From NCBI GenBank assembly GCA_022779305.1, contig JALFSW010000049.1:1-55077 (forward strand): DNA of 55,077 nucleotides, read 5' to 3'. The stretch's first letter is position 1. The number at the start of each line of letters is the position of its first letter. The stretch comes from Prevotella sp. (GTDB lineage: Bacteria; Bacteroidota; Bacteroidia; Bacteroidales; Bacteroidaceae). Shown here piece after piece: positions 1 through 9,191 of the stretch. A model generated the notes under the pieces. The model made no database searches, was not told where the DNA came from, and saw only the letters and a program-made list of their open reading frames with translations. The position numbers and the translations under genes were made by a program.

Positions 1-136
1 ATAGGTATAAAGGTACAAAAAATATCTCAAATACGCAAGAAAACAAGCGATTTATGATAGCCTTTTATAAGATTTTTGAAGAGAAAGTATTGACTGGTCA
101 CTACCGCTGAATAGTTACTTTTGCATTCTTTCCTTT

Positions 137-2119
137 TTATCCATTCATAGACATCAAGAACTCGTCATTGTCGCGTGTTCTCGTCATGCGATCGTGAATA
201 GAGTTCATTGCTTCTATTGGGTTCATATCAGCAATATACTTTCTCAGAATCCACATGCGGTCGAGCGTGGTTTTGTCTTGCAAGAGATCATCACGACGCG
301 TACTTGATGCCACCAAATTAACAGCTGGGAAGATGCGTTTGTTGCTAAGCATGCGGTCGAGTTGAAGTTCCATATTACCCGTACCTTTAAATTCTTCAAA
401 GATCACTTCGTCCATCTTTGAACCCGTATCAGTCAGTGCTGTAGCAATAATGGTCAGCGAGCCGCCACCTTCTATGTTTCTTGCTGCTCCAAAAAAGCGC
501 TTGGGCTTTTGCAACGCATTGGCATCTACACCACCCGTCAACACTTTCCCCGATGCAGGTGCAACGGTGTTATAGGCTCTTGCCAAGCGTGTGATCGAAT
601 CTAAGAAGATAACAACATCATGCCCGCATTCCACCATTCTCTTTGCTTTTTCCAAAACAATACCTGCGATTTTAACATGGCGTTCAGCAGGTTCATCAAA
701 CGTTGAAGCAATGACCTCTGCATTCACCGTGCGTGCCATGTCAGTAACCTCCTCTGGGCGTTCATCAATGAGGAGCATCATAAGATAGGCTTCTGGGTGA
801 TTAGCTGCTATGGCGTTGGCTATGTCTTTCATCAAAATGGTTTTACCCGTTTTGGGCTGTGCCACGATAAGTGCACGTTGTCCTTTGCCAATAGGAGAAA
901 AGAGGTCTACGATGCGTGTAGAAAGATTGGTCGTACGTGGATTTCCACAGAGTGTAAATTTTTCTTCTGGGAAGAGTGGGGTAAGGTGTTCAAATGAAAC
1001 CCTGTCTCTCACTTCTGATGCTTGGCGTCCATTGATTTTATCGATGCTTGTCAGTGGGAAGTATTTTTCACCTTCATGAGGTGGGCGCACATGACATTCT
1101 ACAACATCTCCCGTCTTCAATCCATAATGTTTCACTTGATTGGCAGCCACATACACATCATCTGGCGATGACAAATAGTTGTAATCGCTTGAGCGCAAAA
1201 AGCCATAACCATCTGGCATGATTTCAAGCACACCATTTGCTTTGATTAAATCCGTAAAATCAAATTTAGGAGCAGTTGGTTGTACAGCTGGTTCTTGGTA
1301 GGCGGGCGCAAGTTGATTATTGGGCTGATAAGCCGACATCGTTGGGCGGTCGAACATATCATAATTAGGAACAGCCCCCTGATCTTCTATTGGAATATCA
1401 ACAATCGTTATGAAGTCGGTTCCGTCGCCTGGGTCGCCTTCCCATACACCATCTGCAAAGGTTTCTTCCACTTCTTCCGCTTGTTCATTGTGTGCATTAA
1501 CTTTGGCTTGTAGTTGCGCAATGAGATCGTTGCTCTCGGTCGCTTGCCCAGTGCCTTCTGCTGATGCAAATTCAGCTTCAGGAATGAACGTAGGTTTCAT
1601 TTCAGATAGTGTTTCTGTTTCAGTATCTTTTGTGTTATTTTCGGCTGTTACTATTTCAGTTATAGCATTTTCTTCTACTTTTTCTTCAATCGCTTCCACC
1701 GTTGTTTCTTCTACTGCGGGTGCCGCCACCTTTGGTTTTCTACCTCTTTTCTTTGGTGCTGGTTTTTCTTCAGTTTCTGATGCTTCTATTTCTGTGATAG
1801 CAGGCTTTTCGTCGGGTAAATCTTTGAAAAGCGAGGGTTGAGCATTTGCTCCAACCTTATTGTTCTGCGTATCAAAATTTTCTCCTTCTTTTCCGTGTAC
1901 AGAGTAAACTCTATCGGTTTCTTTGCGTGCAATTCTTGTTCGTTTGCGTTTTGTGGTTTCCAGTGGGTGCGTAGCTCCAGCTTCGACAGCTTGCTTGTCT
2001 AATATAGAGTATATTATCGAATCTTTATCGTCGCTTTTTTTATATTCAGCGCCAATTTGATTTGCGATATTTTCCAACTCGGAAATATCCTTACTTAGTA
2101 ATTCTTCTTTACTTAACAT
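137..2119 (-). CDS. rho: Transcription termination factor Rho
   Basis: Hexameric RNA-dependent ATPase/translocase that terminates transcription. The 660 residues begin with a Rho_N-like helical segment (about 1-45). A long acidic, low-complexity insert follows (about 50-280) with an AT-hook-like KKRGRKPK near 123-130. The RNA-binding cold-shock-like domain is at about 288-375. The ATPase core has Walker A AQPKTGKT (420-427), Walker [15 protein letters not shown] (about 502-515) and the RNA-loop/arginine region with [21 protein letters not shown]. coli Rho has 419 residues; the extra length is the insert, which is usual in Bacteroidota. A promoter with TAACTTTGC lies about 85 bases upstream. 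The gene stands alone on the minus strand. The antisense reading frames over the insert are low-complexity shadows. Confidence 0.97.
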   Translation of the reverse strand: MLSKEELLSKDISELENIANQIGAEYKKSDDKDSIIYSILDKQAVEAGATHPLETTKRKRTRIARKETDRVYSVHGKEGENFDTQNNKVGANAQPSLFKDLPDEKPAITEIEASETEEKPAPKKRGRKPKVAAPAVEETTVEAIEEKVEENAITEIVTAENNTKDTETETLSEMKPTFIPEAEFASAEGTGQATESNDLIAQLQAKVNAHNEQAEEVEETFADGVWEGDPGDGTDFITIVDIPIEDQGAVPNYDMFDRPTMSAYQPNNQLAPAYQEPAVQPTAPKFDFTDLIKANGVLEIMPDGYGFLRSSDYNYLSSPDDVYVAANQVKHYGLKTGDVVECHVRPPHEGEKYFPLTSIDKINGRQASEVRDRVSFEHLTPLFPEEKFTLCGNPRTTNLSTRIVDLFSPIGKGQRALIVAQPKTGKTILMKDIANAIAANHPEAYLMMLLIDERPEEVTDMARTVNAEVIASTFDEPAERHVKIAGIVLEKAKRMVECGHDVVIFLDSITRLARAYNTVAPASGKVLTGGVDANALQKPKRFFGAARNIEGGGSLTIIATALTDTGSKMDEVIFEEFKGTGNMELQLDRMLSNKRIFPAVNLVASSTRRDDLLQDKTTLDRMWILRKYIADMNPIEAMNSIHDRMTRTRDNDEFLMSMNG

Positions 2120-2204
2120 ATAGAAATATGTTTACAAAATTATATTTTAATTGTGAGATTTAGTGTTTCCAGAACGGAAACGAGATGTGTTTGAAAAAAC
2201 TGCT

Positions 2205-2213
2205 GCAAAGTTA
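2205..2213 (-). promoter_or_regulatory. Predicted rho promoter, -7 box
   Basis: On the minus strand the box reads TAACTTTGC, matching the Bacteroidota TAnnTTTG consensus. A TTTTGG-type -33 element lies at 2233-2238 with a 19-base spacer. The implied leader is about 80 nt. Confidence 0.6.
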
Positions 2214-2252
2214 CTATTTTTCTTTCGTTTCTCCAAAACATTTTCACTATTT

Positions 2253-4034
2253 TTATTCCATCTCTGCCAATTCCAGCCATCTCAATTCCTTTTCATCAAG
2301 TTCTTCCTTCAGTTTGGGTAAGATCTTACTCTTCTCTGTAAGGGTTTCAACGTCTAATTTACCGGAACACAAGGCTTCTTCGATGCTTGCAATTTCTTTT
2401 TCTAAAGTTTCTATGGCATGTGTGAGTTGTTCATACTCTCGTTTTTCCTTGTAGCTCATGCGCTTTCGTGTATCGTTACGATAGCTTTTAGGAGCTACGA
2501 CAGGTGCGGCATTTGTTTTTTGCTTCTCTGTTGGTTTTTCGCTTTTCAATGACTGAAATGCACGAAATTGTGTGTAATTACCAGGGAAGTCCTTGATTTC
2601 ACCTTCTCCTTTAAATACCAAGAGATGATCGACCACCTTGTCCATAAAATAGCGATCGTGTGAAACCACTATCACACAACCAGGGAAGTCTTGCAAGTAT
2701 TCTTCCAGCACTTGCAGGGTTTGGATATCGAGGTCGTTTGTAGGTTCGTCTAAGATGAGGAAGTTGGGATTTTTCATCAAGACGGTACAGAGATAGAGCT
2801 TTCTTTTCTCTCCACCCGATAGTTTTGCCACATAATTGTGTTGCTGTTTTGGTGGAAAAAGAAAATGGTTAAGAAACTGCGATGCAGTGAGGTTTTTCCC
2901 GCTTCCTAAGTCGATATAATCGGCAATATCAGTGATGACTTCTATCACTTTTTGGTCGTCTCTGAACTTCAATCCTTCTTGAGAGAAATAACCAAACCTA
3001 ACCGTTTCACCGATGTCAAATTTTCCGCTATCGGGCTTCACAATACCTTGCAACATTTTGATAAACGTTGATTTCCCTGTTCCGTTGTTACCCACGATGC
3101 CCATCTTCTCAAAGCGTGCAAAGTTGTAATAAAAGTCTTTGAGGATTATTTTTTCATCAAATACTTTCGACACATATTGGCACTCAAAAATCTTACTACC
3201 AATATAAACGTTCGAGGATTTTAAACGTATTTGGCGTTCTTCTATTCTTTGCTTTGCCTTTGCCTCTAATTCATAAAAAGCTTCTTCTCGGTAACGTGCT
3301 TTGTGGCCTCGTGCTTGTGGCATTCGGCGCATCCATTCCAATTCGGTTCTGTAAAGATTGTTGGCTCTTGCGATTTCTGCTCGTGTATTGTTGATGCGTT
3401 CTTGTCGCTTCTCAAGATAATAGGCATAATTCCCACGATAGGTGTAGATCGTTTTATTATCTAACTCAAGAATAAGGTTACAAACATTGTCTAAGAAATA
3501 TCTATCGTGCGTAACCATCAACAAAGTCTTATTTCCTCTTGACAGATAGCCTTCCAACCATTCAATCATGTCTAAGTCAAGATGATTGGTTGGCTCATCA
3601 AGAATGAGCAAGTCGGGTTCAAGAATAAGTACATTGGCAAGTGCTACACGCTTTTGTTGCCCACCACTGAGTTCCTTCATGGGCTGCTCTAGGCGGGTTA
3701 TCTTGAGCATTGTCAATATTTGCTTGGCTTTCAACGTGCGTTCAGGGTCACCTTCGTGGTTAAAACATGCATCAAGCACTGTATCTTCTGGATTGAAATG
3801 TGGGTTTTGTTCCAAACACGCCACCCGCAAATTGTTCCGATAGATAATTGATCCGTTCTCATAGCCTTCTTTCCCTGTGAGTATGGAAAGTAAGGTTGTT
3901 TTTCCTGTGCCATTTTGTGCAATGAGTCCTACACGTTGTCCTTCGGCAATCGAGAAGGAAATATCATTGAATAACACCTGCGAACCAAATCGCTTTGTCA
4001 GTTTCTGTACGTCGAGATAGGGGATAGATGCCAT
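2253..4034 (-). CDS. uup: ABC-F family ATPase, Uup-type
   Basis: Soluble twin-ATPase protein of the ABC-F family, which acts at the ribosome rather than in a membrane transporter. Both cassettes are complete in the 593 residues. Cassette 1 has Walker A GLIAQNGTGKTT (36-47), signature LSGGQQKR (122-129) and Walker B LLILDEPTNHLD (142-153). Cassette 2 has Walker A GIVGNNGTGKST (312-323), signature LSGGEKRK (405-412) and FLILDEPTNDLD (425-436). A charged coiled-coil C-terminal domain (about 520-593) resembles that of Uup, which binds branched DNA. The start at 4034 (MASIPYLDVQ) is preferred over the upstream ATG at 4076, because the extra 14 codons would be read from an adjacent dispersed repeat. 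The minus-strand neighbour upstream is engB. Confidence 0.9.
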   Translation of the reverse strand: MASIPYLDVQKLTKRFGSQVLFNDISFSIAEGQRVGLIAQNGTGKTTLLSILTGKEGYENGSIIYRNNLRVACLEQNPHFNPEDTVLDACFNHEGDPERTLKAKQILTMLKITRLEQPMKELSGGQQKRVALANVLILEPDLLILDEPTNHLDLDMIEWLEGYLSRGNKTLLMVTHDRYFLDNVCNLILELDNKTIYTYRGNYAYYLEKRQERINNTRAEIARANNLYRTELEWMRRMPQARGHKARYREEAFYELEAKAKQRIEERQIRLKSSNVYIGSKIFECQYVSKVFDEKIILKDFYYNFARFEKMGIVGNNGTGKSTFIKMLQGIVKPDSGKFDIGETVRFGYFSQEGLKFRDDQKVIEVITDIADYIDLGSGKNLTASQFLNHFLFPPKQQHNYVAKLSGGEKRKLYLCTVLMKNPNFLILDEPTNDLDIQTLQVLEEYLQDFPGCVIVVSHDRYFMDKVVDHLLVFKGEGEIKDFPGNYTQFRAFQSLKSEKPTEKQKTNAAPVVAPKSYRNDTRKRMSYKEKREYEQLTHAIETLEKEIASIEEALCSGKLDVETLTEKSKILPKLKEELDEKELRWLELAEME

Positions 4035-4052
4035 GCTGTGTAGAAAGTTTAT

Positions 4053-4245
4053 CCCAATTCGGTCATTAGAGACCAAACTGATTGTATCAGATTGTCAGTG
4101 CAAATTATTTAGTATTTTCTCACAGATGTAGCGGGCTACTTCAAGAGAAAACACTGAAGAAGATGCCGACAAGCGGATGCAAGCTATTGGGGAAGTGAAT
4201 AAAGAAAATTAAAAGAATACTCTACGATCTAATGCCCGATTTGGG
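4053..4245 (+). repeat. Dispersed ~195-bp repeat, copy A
   Basis: Full-length copy, forward orientation. It starts CCCAATTCGGTCATTAG and ends CTAATGCCCGATTTGGG, giving imperfect terminal inverted repeats of about 22 bp. It fills the gap between engB (stop codon at 4247-4249) and the ABC-F gene (start at 4034) almost completely. The internal segment around the CTACTTCAAGAGAAAACACT core (about 4136-4155) is shared with copies B to E. Confidence 0.9.
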
Positions 4246-4246
4246 T

Positions 4247-4858
4247 TTATCCTATGGTTTCGCTGAGCGAAGCATTGATTACATCAATATAGTTCAAGAT
4301 TTCTTCTCGTCCTTCTTTTGTCTCTGCAGAAGAAACAAAATAGGGAGGCAATTCTTCCCAACTGTCTTTCAGTGCGTTCATCCATTGTGCAACGTTCTGT
4401 TTTGCTTTGCCCGCCGTCAGTTTATCGGCTTTGGTAAAGATAATCGAAAAAGGCACTTTACTTTCTCCCAACCAGTCGATAAACTCTCTGTCGATTTTTT
4501 GTTGCTCGTGCCGGATGTCGATCAAAACAAAGAGATTGATCAATTGTTTGCGTTGGAGGATGTATTGTGTGATCATCTGCTCTAACTTATTACGCATTGT
4601 CTTTGAACTCTTTGCATATCCATAACCTGGCAGATCTACCAAATACCATTCATTGTTGATAATAAAGTGATTGATAAGCAAAGTCTTACCAGGTTTCGAT
4701 GACGTCTTTGCCAATCCTTTGTGATTGCAAAGCATATTGATCAAACTCGACTTTCCTACGTTCGAACGTCCAATAAAAGCATATTCGGGCTTTGTATCAT
4801 TCGGACATTTCAATACGGTGGGAGCAGAGATACAAAATTCTGATTTTTTAATTAGCAT
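4247..4858 (-). CDS. engB: Ribosome biogenesis GTP-binding protein EngB/YsxC
   Basis: TrmE-Era-EngA-EngB-Septin family GTPase needed for late 50S ribosomal subunit assembly. The 203 residues match the usual length. G1 is GRSNVGKSS (30-38), G3 is DLPGYG (75-80), G4 is TKAD (142-145) and a G5-like SSA lies near 176. The start MLIKKSEF is preceded by a convincing promoter (TATCTTTGC on the minus strand at 4899-4907). The stop codon lies two bases from repeat copy A, so a transcript reading through would enter the repeat from its AACCCAAAT end. Confidence 0.96.
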   Translation of the reverse strand: MLIKKSEFCISAPTVLKCPNDTKPEYAFIGRSNVGKSSLINMLCNHKGLAKTSSKPGKTLLINHFIINNEWYLVDLPGYGYAKSSKTMRNKLEQMITQYILQRKQLINLFVLIDIRHEQQKIDREFIDWLGESKVPFSIIFTKADKLTAGKAKQNVAQWMNALKDSWEELPPYFVSSAETKEGREEILNYIDVINASLSETIG

Positions 4859-4898
4859 ATATAATAAGGTGAAAATGCAACTACATTTGTTTTATGTT

Positions 4899-4907
4899 GC
4901 AAAGATA
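4899..4907 (-). promoter_or_regulatory. Predicted engB promoter, -7 box
   Basis: The minus strand reads TATCTTTGC, a strong match to TAnnTTTG, about 40 bases upstream of the engB start codon. Confidence 0.55.
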
Positions 4908-5064
4908 CACATTTTTAAATTGAACTCCGAAAGTTCTCCATAAAACTTTAGGTTTAACTCCAAATAGCCCTGCTTCAGAAGAATATTATCAAACCCTCGA
5001 TTAATTACAATTCGCATATATCAAGATTTAGACAAAGAATCTATGGTGGAATAAATAAATTCTC

Positions 5065-5073
5065 TACCTTTGC
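5065..5073 (+). promoter_or_regulatory. Predicted promoter for the EamA transporter
   Basis: TACCTTTGC lies 28 bases upstream of the ATG at 5101 and matches the Bacteroidota -7 consensus. No convincing -33 box is seen. Confidence 0.5.
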
Positions 5074-5100
5074 AACACGTTTATAACTGATGTTTAGAAT

Positions 5101-6039
5101 ATGAATCATCGAAGAATTATCATAGCCCATCTTTCTATGTTGGGAGCTGTTGTAGCATGGGGGTTGATGTCGCCCATTGGCAAAGATGCAATGACCCACG
5201 GCATAAGCGGATTTTCAATGGTGGGCTTTCGAGTCTTTGGAGCAGCTATTTTGTTTTGGATAACCTCACTTTTCACCGCCCACGAACATGTGCCCGTGAA
5301 AGATATTTTTCTTTTCGGGGCAGCATCAATCTTTGGCGTAACCTGCAACCAATGTCTTTTCATCCTCGGATTGAATTACACATCACCCGTCAATGCAAGT
5401 GTCATCACTACGAGTATGCCTATTTTTGCGATGATTTGGGCTTTTTTTATCCTCAAAGAACCCATCACATGGCAGAAAGCGTGCGGTATAGCAGTGGGAT
5501 GTGTAGGAGCGGTAATACTTATTCTCACAAGCCTGCATGCTACTAATAGTAGGGTGGGAGACTTCCGAGGCGACTTGATGGTACTCGGTGCACAACTGAG
5601 CTTTTCTCTTTATCTTTCCCTTTTCAATGGATTGATTAAACGCTATTCAGTTGTTACAATTAACAAGTGGATGTTCTTTTGGGCAACCATCTATGTATTG
5701 CCGATAAGTCTGCCCGATATGCTCGATATTGATTTTCCGACCGTTCGTCTTTCCACATGGAGCGAGGTTGGTTTTGTGGTTTTCTTCGGAACGTTTGTGA
5801 GCTATATATTGATGATGATTGGTCAGCACACGTTGCGCCCAACAGTGGTGAGTGTCTATAATTACGTTCAGCCCATCGTTGCCGTTACAGTTTCTTTATT
5901 AGCTGGAATAGGCGTTTTCACGACATATCAAGCCACTGCTATCTTGTTGGTATTCATTGGTGTATGGATGGTGGTGAAATCGCGGTCGAAACGAGATATG
6001 GAAGCTAAAGAAAACGTTTGCCAGAGAGAAATAAAATGA
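5101..6039 (+). CDS. DMT/EamA family transporter
   Basis: Integral membrane protein of the drug/metabolite transporter superfamily (312 residues). It has about ten hydrophobic segments in two homologous EamA halves. The first half begins with HLSMLGAVVAWGLMSPIGKDA and contains the conserved LNYTSPVNASVI region. The second half carries the typical TLRPTVVSVYNYVQPIVA segment. The C-terminal tail is basic and cytoplasmic. Such proteins usually export amino acids or other small metabolites; the substrate cannot be read from sequence. topB follows 63 bases downstream and appears to have its own promoter. Confidence 0.9.
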   Translation: MNHRRIIIAHLSMLGAVVAWGLMSPIGKDAMTHGISGFSMVGFRVFGAAILFWITSLFTAHEHVPVKDIFLFGAASIFGVTCNQCLFILGLNYTSPVNASVITTSMPIFAMIWAFFILKEPITWQKACGIAVGCVGAVILILTSLHATNSRVGDFRGDLMVLGAQLSFSLYLSLFNGLIKRYSVVTINKWMFFWATIYVLPISLPDMLDIDFPTVRLSTWSEVGFVVFFGTFVSYILMMIGQHTLRPTVVSVYNYVQPIVAVTVSLLAGIGVFTTYQATAILLVFIGVWMVVKSRSKRDMEAKENVCQREIK

Positions 6040-6049
6040 GTAAATTTGC
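6017..6049 (+). promoter_or_regulatory. Predicted topB promoter
   Basis: TTTG at 6017-6020 and TAAATTTGC at 6041-6049 are separated by 20 bases and overlap the end of the preceding gene. The predicted transcription start is about 45-50 bases before the chosen topB ATG. This explains why the in-frame TTG inside the -7 box (6046) is not the start. Confidence 0.6.
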
Positions 6050-6102
6050 AATCGAAAAAGCTCTGTTTGAGCATTCATAACGACAAAAAAATTAAACAGA
6101 AA

Positions 6103-7935
6103 ATGAAAGTTTGTATCGCAGAGAAACCCAGTGTGGCAAGAGATATTGCCCGCATACTTGGTGCCACAGCCTCAAAAGATGGCTATATGGAAGGGAATGG
6201 CTATCAAGTAACATGGACATTCGGACATCTTTGCGAACTCAAAGAACCCAATGATTATGTAGAAAATTGGAAGCGATGGTCATTGGCAGCCCTACCGATG
6301 ATTCCTGTCCGTTTTGGCATAAAACTCATAGACGACGACGGAATACGGCGCCAGTTCGCCATTATCGAAAAACTCTACCACGGTGCTACAGAGATCATCA
6401 ATTGCGGAGATGCTGGACAAGAAGGCGAACTCATTCAACGATGGGTGATGCAGAAAGCAGGTGTGAAATGTCCTGTGAAACGACTTTGGATTTCCTCAAT
6501 GACCGACGAGGCGATTAAGAAAGGATTTGAAAACCTAAAGGATCAGAGTGAGTATGAACCACTGTATTTGGCTGGTCTTTCACGTGCCATAGGCGACTGG
6601 CTTTTAGGTATGAATGCAACGCGCCTCTATACGCTAAAATATGGCAACAATCAGTATGGCAGGAACACACAAGTACTGTCTATCGGACGCGTACAGACGC
6701 CCACATTGGCATTGATCGTGCAGCGACAAAAAGAAATCGACAACTTTAAACCAGAACCCTATTGGGTACTTGCTACCTTATACAGAGACACGCAATTCAC
6801 TGCAACAAAAGGAAAATTCCTTTCAAAAGAAGAGGGCGAGGCTGCCTTTGCACTCATTGAGGGAAAACCTTTCACGATAGAAAGCGTCACCAAGAAAAAA
6901 GGCACAGAACAACCAAAACAGCTCTATGATCTGACGAGCTTGCAAGTAGACTGTAATCGTAAATTTGGGTACTCTGCCGAAATGACATTAAACACCATTC
7001 AAAGTCTTTATGAACGCAAGTTCACTACCTATCCACGTGTAGACACACAATATCTCACGGATGATGTCTATGCGCAATGTCCACAAATTATGAATGGCAT
7101 TTATCAGGTGAAGTTTGCTGGTAAGAATCCTTATGCCGAATTAGTTAGGCCTTTAGGAGGCAAACCGCTTTTGAAGTCGAAACGTGTGTTTGATGCCACG
7201 AAAGTAACCGACCACCATGCTATCATCCCAACAGGCGTCATTCCCCAAGGACTGACCGATGCCGAACACAATGTTTATGACCTTGTGGTGCGCCGTTTTA
7301 TTGCAGTTTTCTATCCTGATTGTAAGTTTTCCACCACAACTGTAATTGGAAAGGTGGACGAAATAGAGTTTAAAGCAACAGGAAAAGAAATTCTTGAAAT
7401 GGGGTGGCGGGTTGTTACCAATCCCACTGCTGATGTTTCGCAAAAAAATGAAGAAACATTGCTACCTACTTTCACAAAAGGAGAAGGTGGTGAACACATC
7501 CCTACGCTCACCGAAAAACAAACAACGCCCCCTAAGCATTACACGGAAGCCACATTGCTGCGAGCAATGGAAACGGCAGGAAAACTCGTGGAAGATGAAA
7601 CTTTGCGCACAGCATTGAAAGAGAATGGTATCGGCAGACCTTCGTCACGGGCTGGTATCATTGAAACGCTTTTCAAACGGCATTACATCCGTAGGAAAAA
7701 GAAAAACTTGGAAGCTACAGAAACGGGGATTGCACTCATTGACACCATTCACGAAAAGCTCCTCACATCGGCAGAACTTACAGGTATTTGGGAAAAGAAA
7801 TTGCGTGACATCGAGCATCGAAAATATGATGCTGCCCTTTTTGTAAATGAACTGAAAGCACAAATTCATCAGATCGTTTTACAAGTACTTTCCGATAACT
7901 CATCAAGAAAAATAGGAGAAGCTGGCAAAGACTAA
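6103..7935 (+). CDS. topB: DNA topoisomerase III
   Basis: Type IA topoisomerase that relaxes and decatenates DNA through a 5'-phosphotyrosine intermediate. The TOPRIM domain starts MKVCIAEKPSVARDI with catalytic Glu7. The second TOPRIM motif reads NCGDAGQEGEL (100-110), so the usual DxDxE is DxGxE. The active-site segment TTYPRVDTQYL places the nucleophile at Tyr310. The C-terminal end GRPSSRAGIIETL is typical. ATG 6103 is chosen because family proteins begin directly with the TOPRIM strand; an upstream TTG at 6046 would add 19 unlikely residues. At 610 residues it lacks long zinc-finger tails. No conjugation genes are adjacent, so it is probably chromosomal. Its stop codon lies in a hairpin shared with the convergent permease gene. 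Confidence 0.94.
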   Translation: MKVCIAEKPSVARDIARILGATASKDGYMEGNGYQVTWTFGHLCELKEPNDYVENWKRWSLAALPMIPVRFGIKLIDDDGIRRQFAIIEKLYHGATEIINCGDAGQEGELIQRWVMQKAGVKCPVKRLWISSMTDEAIKKGFENLKDQSEYEPLYLAGLSRAIGDWLLGMNATRLYTLKYGNNQYGRNTQVLSIGRVQTPTLALIVQRQKEIDNFKPEPYWVLATLYRDTQFTATKGKFLSKEEGEAAFALIEGKPFTIESVTKKKGTEQPKQLYDLTSLQVDCNRKFGYSAEMTLNTIQSLYERKFTTYPRVDTQYLTDDVYAQCPQIMNGIYQVKFAGKNPYAELVRPLGGKPLLKSKRVFDATKVTDHHAIIPTGVIPQGLTDAEHNVYDLVVRRFIAVFYPDCKFSTTTVIGKVDEIEFKATGKEILEMGWRVVTNPTADVSQKNEETLLPTFTKGEGGEHIPTLTEKQTTPPKHYTEATLLRAMETAGKLVEDETLRTALKENGIGRPSSRAGIIETLFKRHYIRRKKKNLEATETGIALIDTIHEKLLTSAELTGIWEKKLRDIEHRKYDAALFVNELKAQIHQIVLQVLSDNSSRKIGEAGKD

Positions 7936-7950
7936 TCTTTACCAGCTTTT
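7919..7950. terminator. Bidirectional terminator with both stop codons in the loop
   Basis: AAGCTGGCAAAGA (7919-7931) pairs with TCTTTACCAGCTT (7936-7948), leaving only CTAA as the loop. A T-run follows on the plus strand, and a T-rich stretch follows on the minus strand. The loop holds the TAA of topB and, on the other strand, the TAG of the permease gene. Confidence 0.85.
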
Positions 7951-9131
7951 TTCTTTTTACTCCGCCAACTAAATGTTGCATAGGCAACGAAGAAATAAAC
8001 TGCGGCCTGTATCCACAATGCGACATGTTCTGTGTGAATATCATTCAGTGACGCCCCCATTGAGGAAAGGCGAAGAAATCCTCGAATGCCAAACGTTGAT
8101 GGAAACAACCATGCCACACCACGCCAAAAGGCAGGAATATTGCTCTCTGGCCAACTTACACCCGACAAAAACAACAAGGGTAGGGAGGTGAAAACCGCTA
8201 CAAGTATCACGTTTTCTCTATACCTAATCACTGATGAAAGGGTTATACTAAAGAAAATGACTGCCAAGAGATAAGGAAAGAGAAACAGTGTCAAATCCGT
8301 AGGAGTTGCCATTGCTGTGAAACTAAAGAAGCGAGGAACCGCCAAAGTTACATAGGCTGCCAATGGAATATAAACCATGAGATAGCCCAATGATTTACCA
8401 ATCAGTTTGGTCATCGTTCTGCTGCTGTTACTCACCATCAGCGAGGCGTAATAACTACTTTTCTCTCGTTCTGTTCCTGCCAAAAGTCCAATGCCCAGAA
8501 TGAGTGTTTGCTGCAAAATAAGTATCAAAACGGCAGGGAGAATGGAATTACCATAGCCCAAAGTGGTGTTGAAAATGGGCACTTCTTCCACGATGATAGG
8601 ATGCGCATTGAGTTCTTCATCTCTTTCTGTTCCGCTTATTATAGCTTTATGTGAACGAATATTGCTACCCATTTGCATCACAACCATTTGTGAAGATTGT
8701 AGTATTGCTTTATAAGGCAACATCATGCTCATATCGCAATAAACCTTTATTTGGGCTTGTTCACCTCTGTGGATGCGCTGTTCCAAGTCTTTTGGAATAA
8801 CAACAACCCCTCTTGCTTCTTGTTGTTCAACAATTTTCTGTGCTGCTGATAGCGTGGTGCAAAATCTGCCTACTTTCACATCAGCAGAAGCATCCAACAA
8901 GCGTGTGAAAGTTCTTGAAGTTTGCGTTTGCGACAGATCAACAACAACAATGGGAACATCTCTCACTACTTCATTCGTATATATCCATGAGTAAAGCAAC
9001 GGATAGCCCAAAGGCACGAGCAAGAAGAACATCATTGCACCTTTGTCTTTCACACAACGCTGCACTTCCAACCAACAAACCTGAAAAATGGCTTGCAGAA
9101 AATTCCTTGAAAGGGGCTGTTTATTTTGCAT
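7932..9131 (-). CDS. ABC-2 type permease, YhhJ/YbhR-like (second of pair)
   Basis: Membrane subunit of an ABC-2 exporter (399 residues). It has one N-terminal membrane helix (about 30-50, FFLLVPLGYPLLYSWIY), a large extracytoplasmic domain (about 50-220), then five or so helices in the C-terminal half, as in ABC2_membrane_3 proteins. It is the last gene of the minus-strand operon tolC-hlyD-permease-permease, 60 bases after the other permease. The family forms drug or envelope-component efflux systems with a HlyD adaptor and TolC channel. It overlaps the convergent topB by a few bases, and both proteins end AGKD because the 3' ends form the stem of a shared terminator. Confidence 0.9.
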   Translation of the reverse strand: MQNKQPLSRNFLQAIFQVCWLEVQRCVKDKGAMMFFLLVPLGYPLLYSWIYTNEVVRDVPIVVVDLSQTQTSRTFTRLLDASADVKVGRFCTTLSAAQKIVEQQEARGVVVIPKDLEQRIHRGEQAQIKVYCDMSMMLPYKAILQSSQMVVMQMGSNIRSHKAIISGTERDEELNAHPIIVEEVPIFNTTLGYGNSILPAVLILILQQTLILGIGLLAGTEREKSSYYASLMVSNSSRTMTKLIGKSLGYLMVYIPLAAYVTLAVPRFFSFTAMATPTDLTLFLFPYLLAVIFFSITLSSVIRYRENVILVAVFTSLPLLFLSGVSWPESNIPAFWRGVAWLFPSTFGIRGFLRLSSMGASLNDIHTEHVALWIQAAVYFFVAYATFSWRSKKKKAGKD

Positions 9132-9191
9132 TTTTTATTCTCTTTTTGTTTAACGTTACTTCCTTTGTTTATTGATCGTTACATCTATTCA

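Noticed and set aside
1410..1841. Ser/Val/Ala-rich 143-codon reading frame opposite rho
   Set aside because: It is the antisense of the low-complexity acidic insert of Rho, with no start signal, signal peptide or domain of its own.
4035..4076. Possible 14-residue N-terminal extension of the ABC-F protein
   Set aside because: The extra codons are read from dispersed repeat copy A, while family members start at MASIPYLDVQ-like sequence.
6046..7935. topB as part of a conjugative transposon (CTnDOT-like)
   Set aside because: No mobilisation, integrase or tra genes flank it; neighbours are ordinary chromosomal genes.
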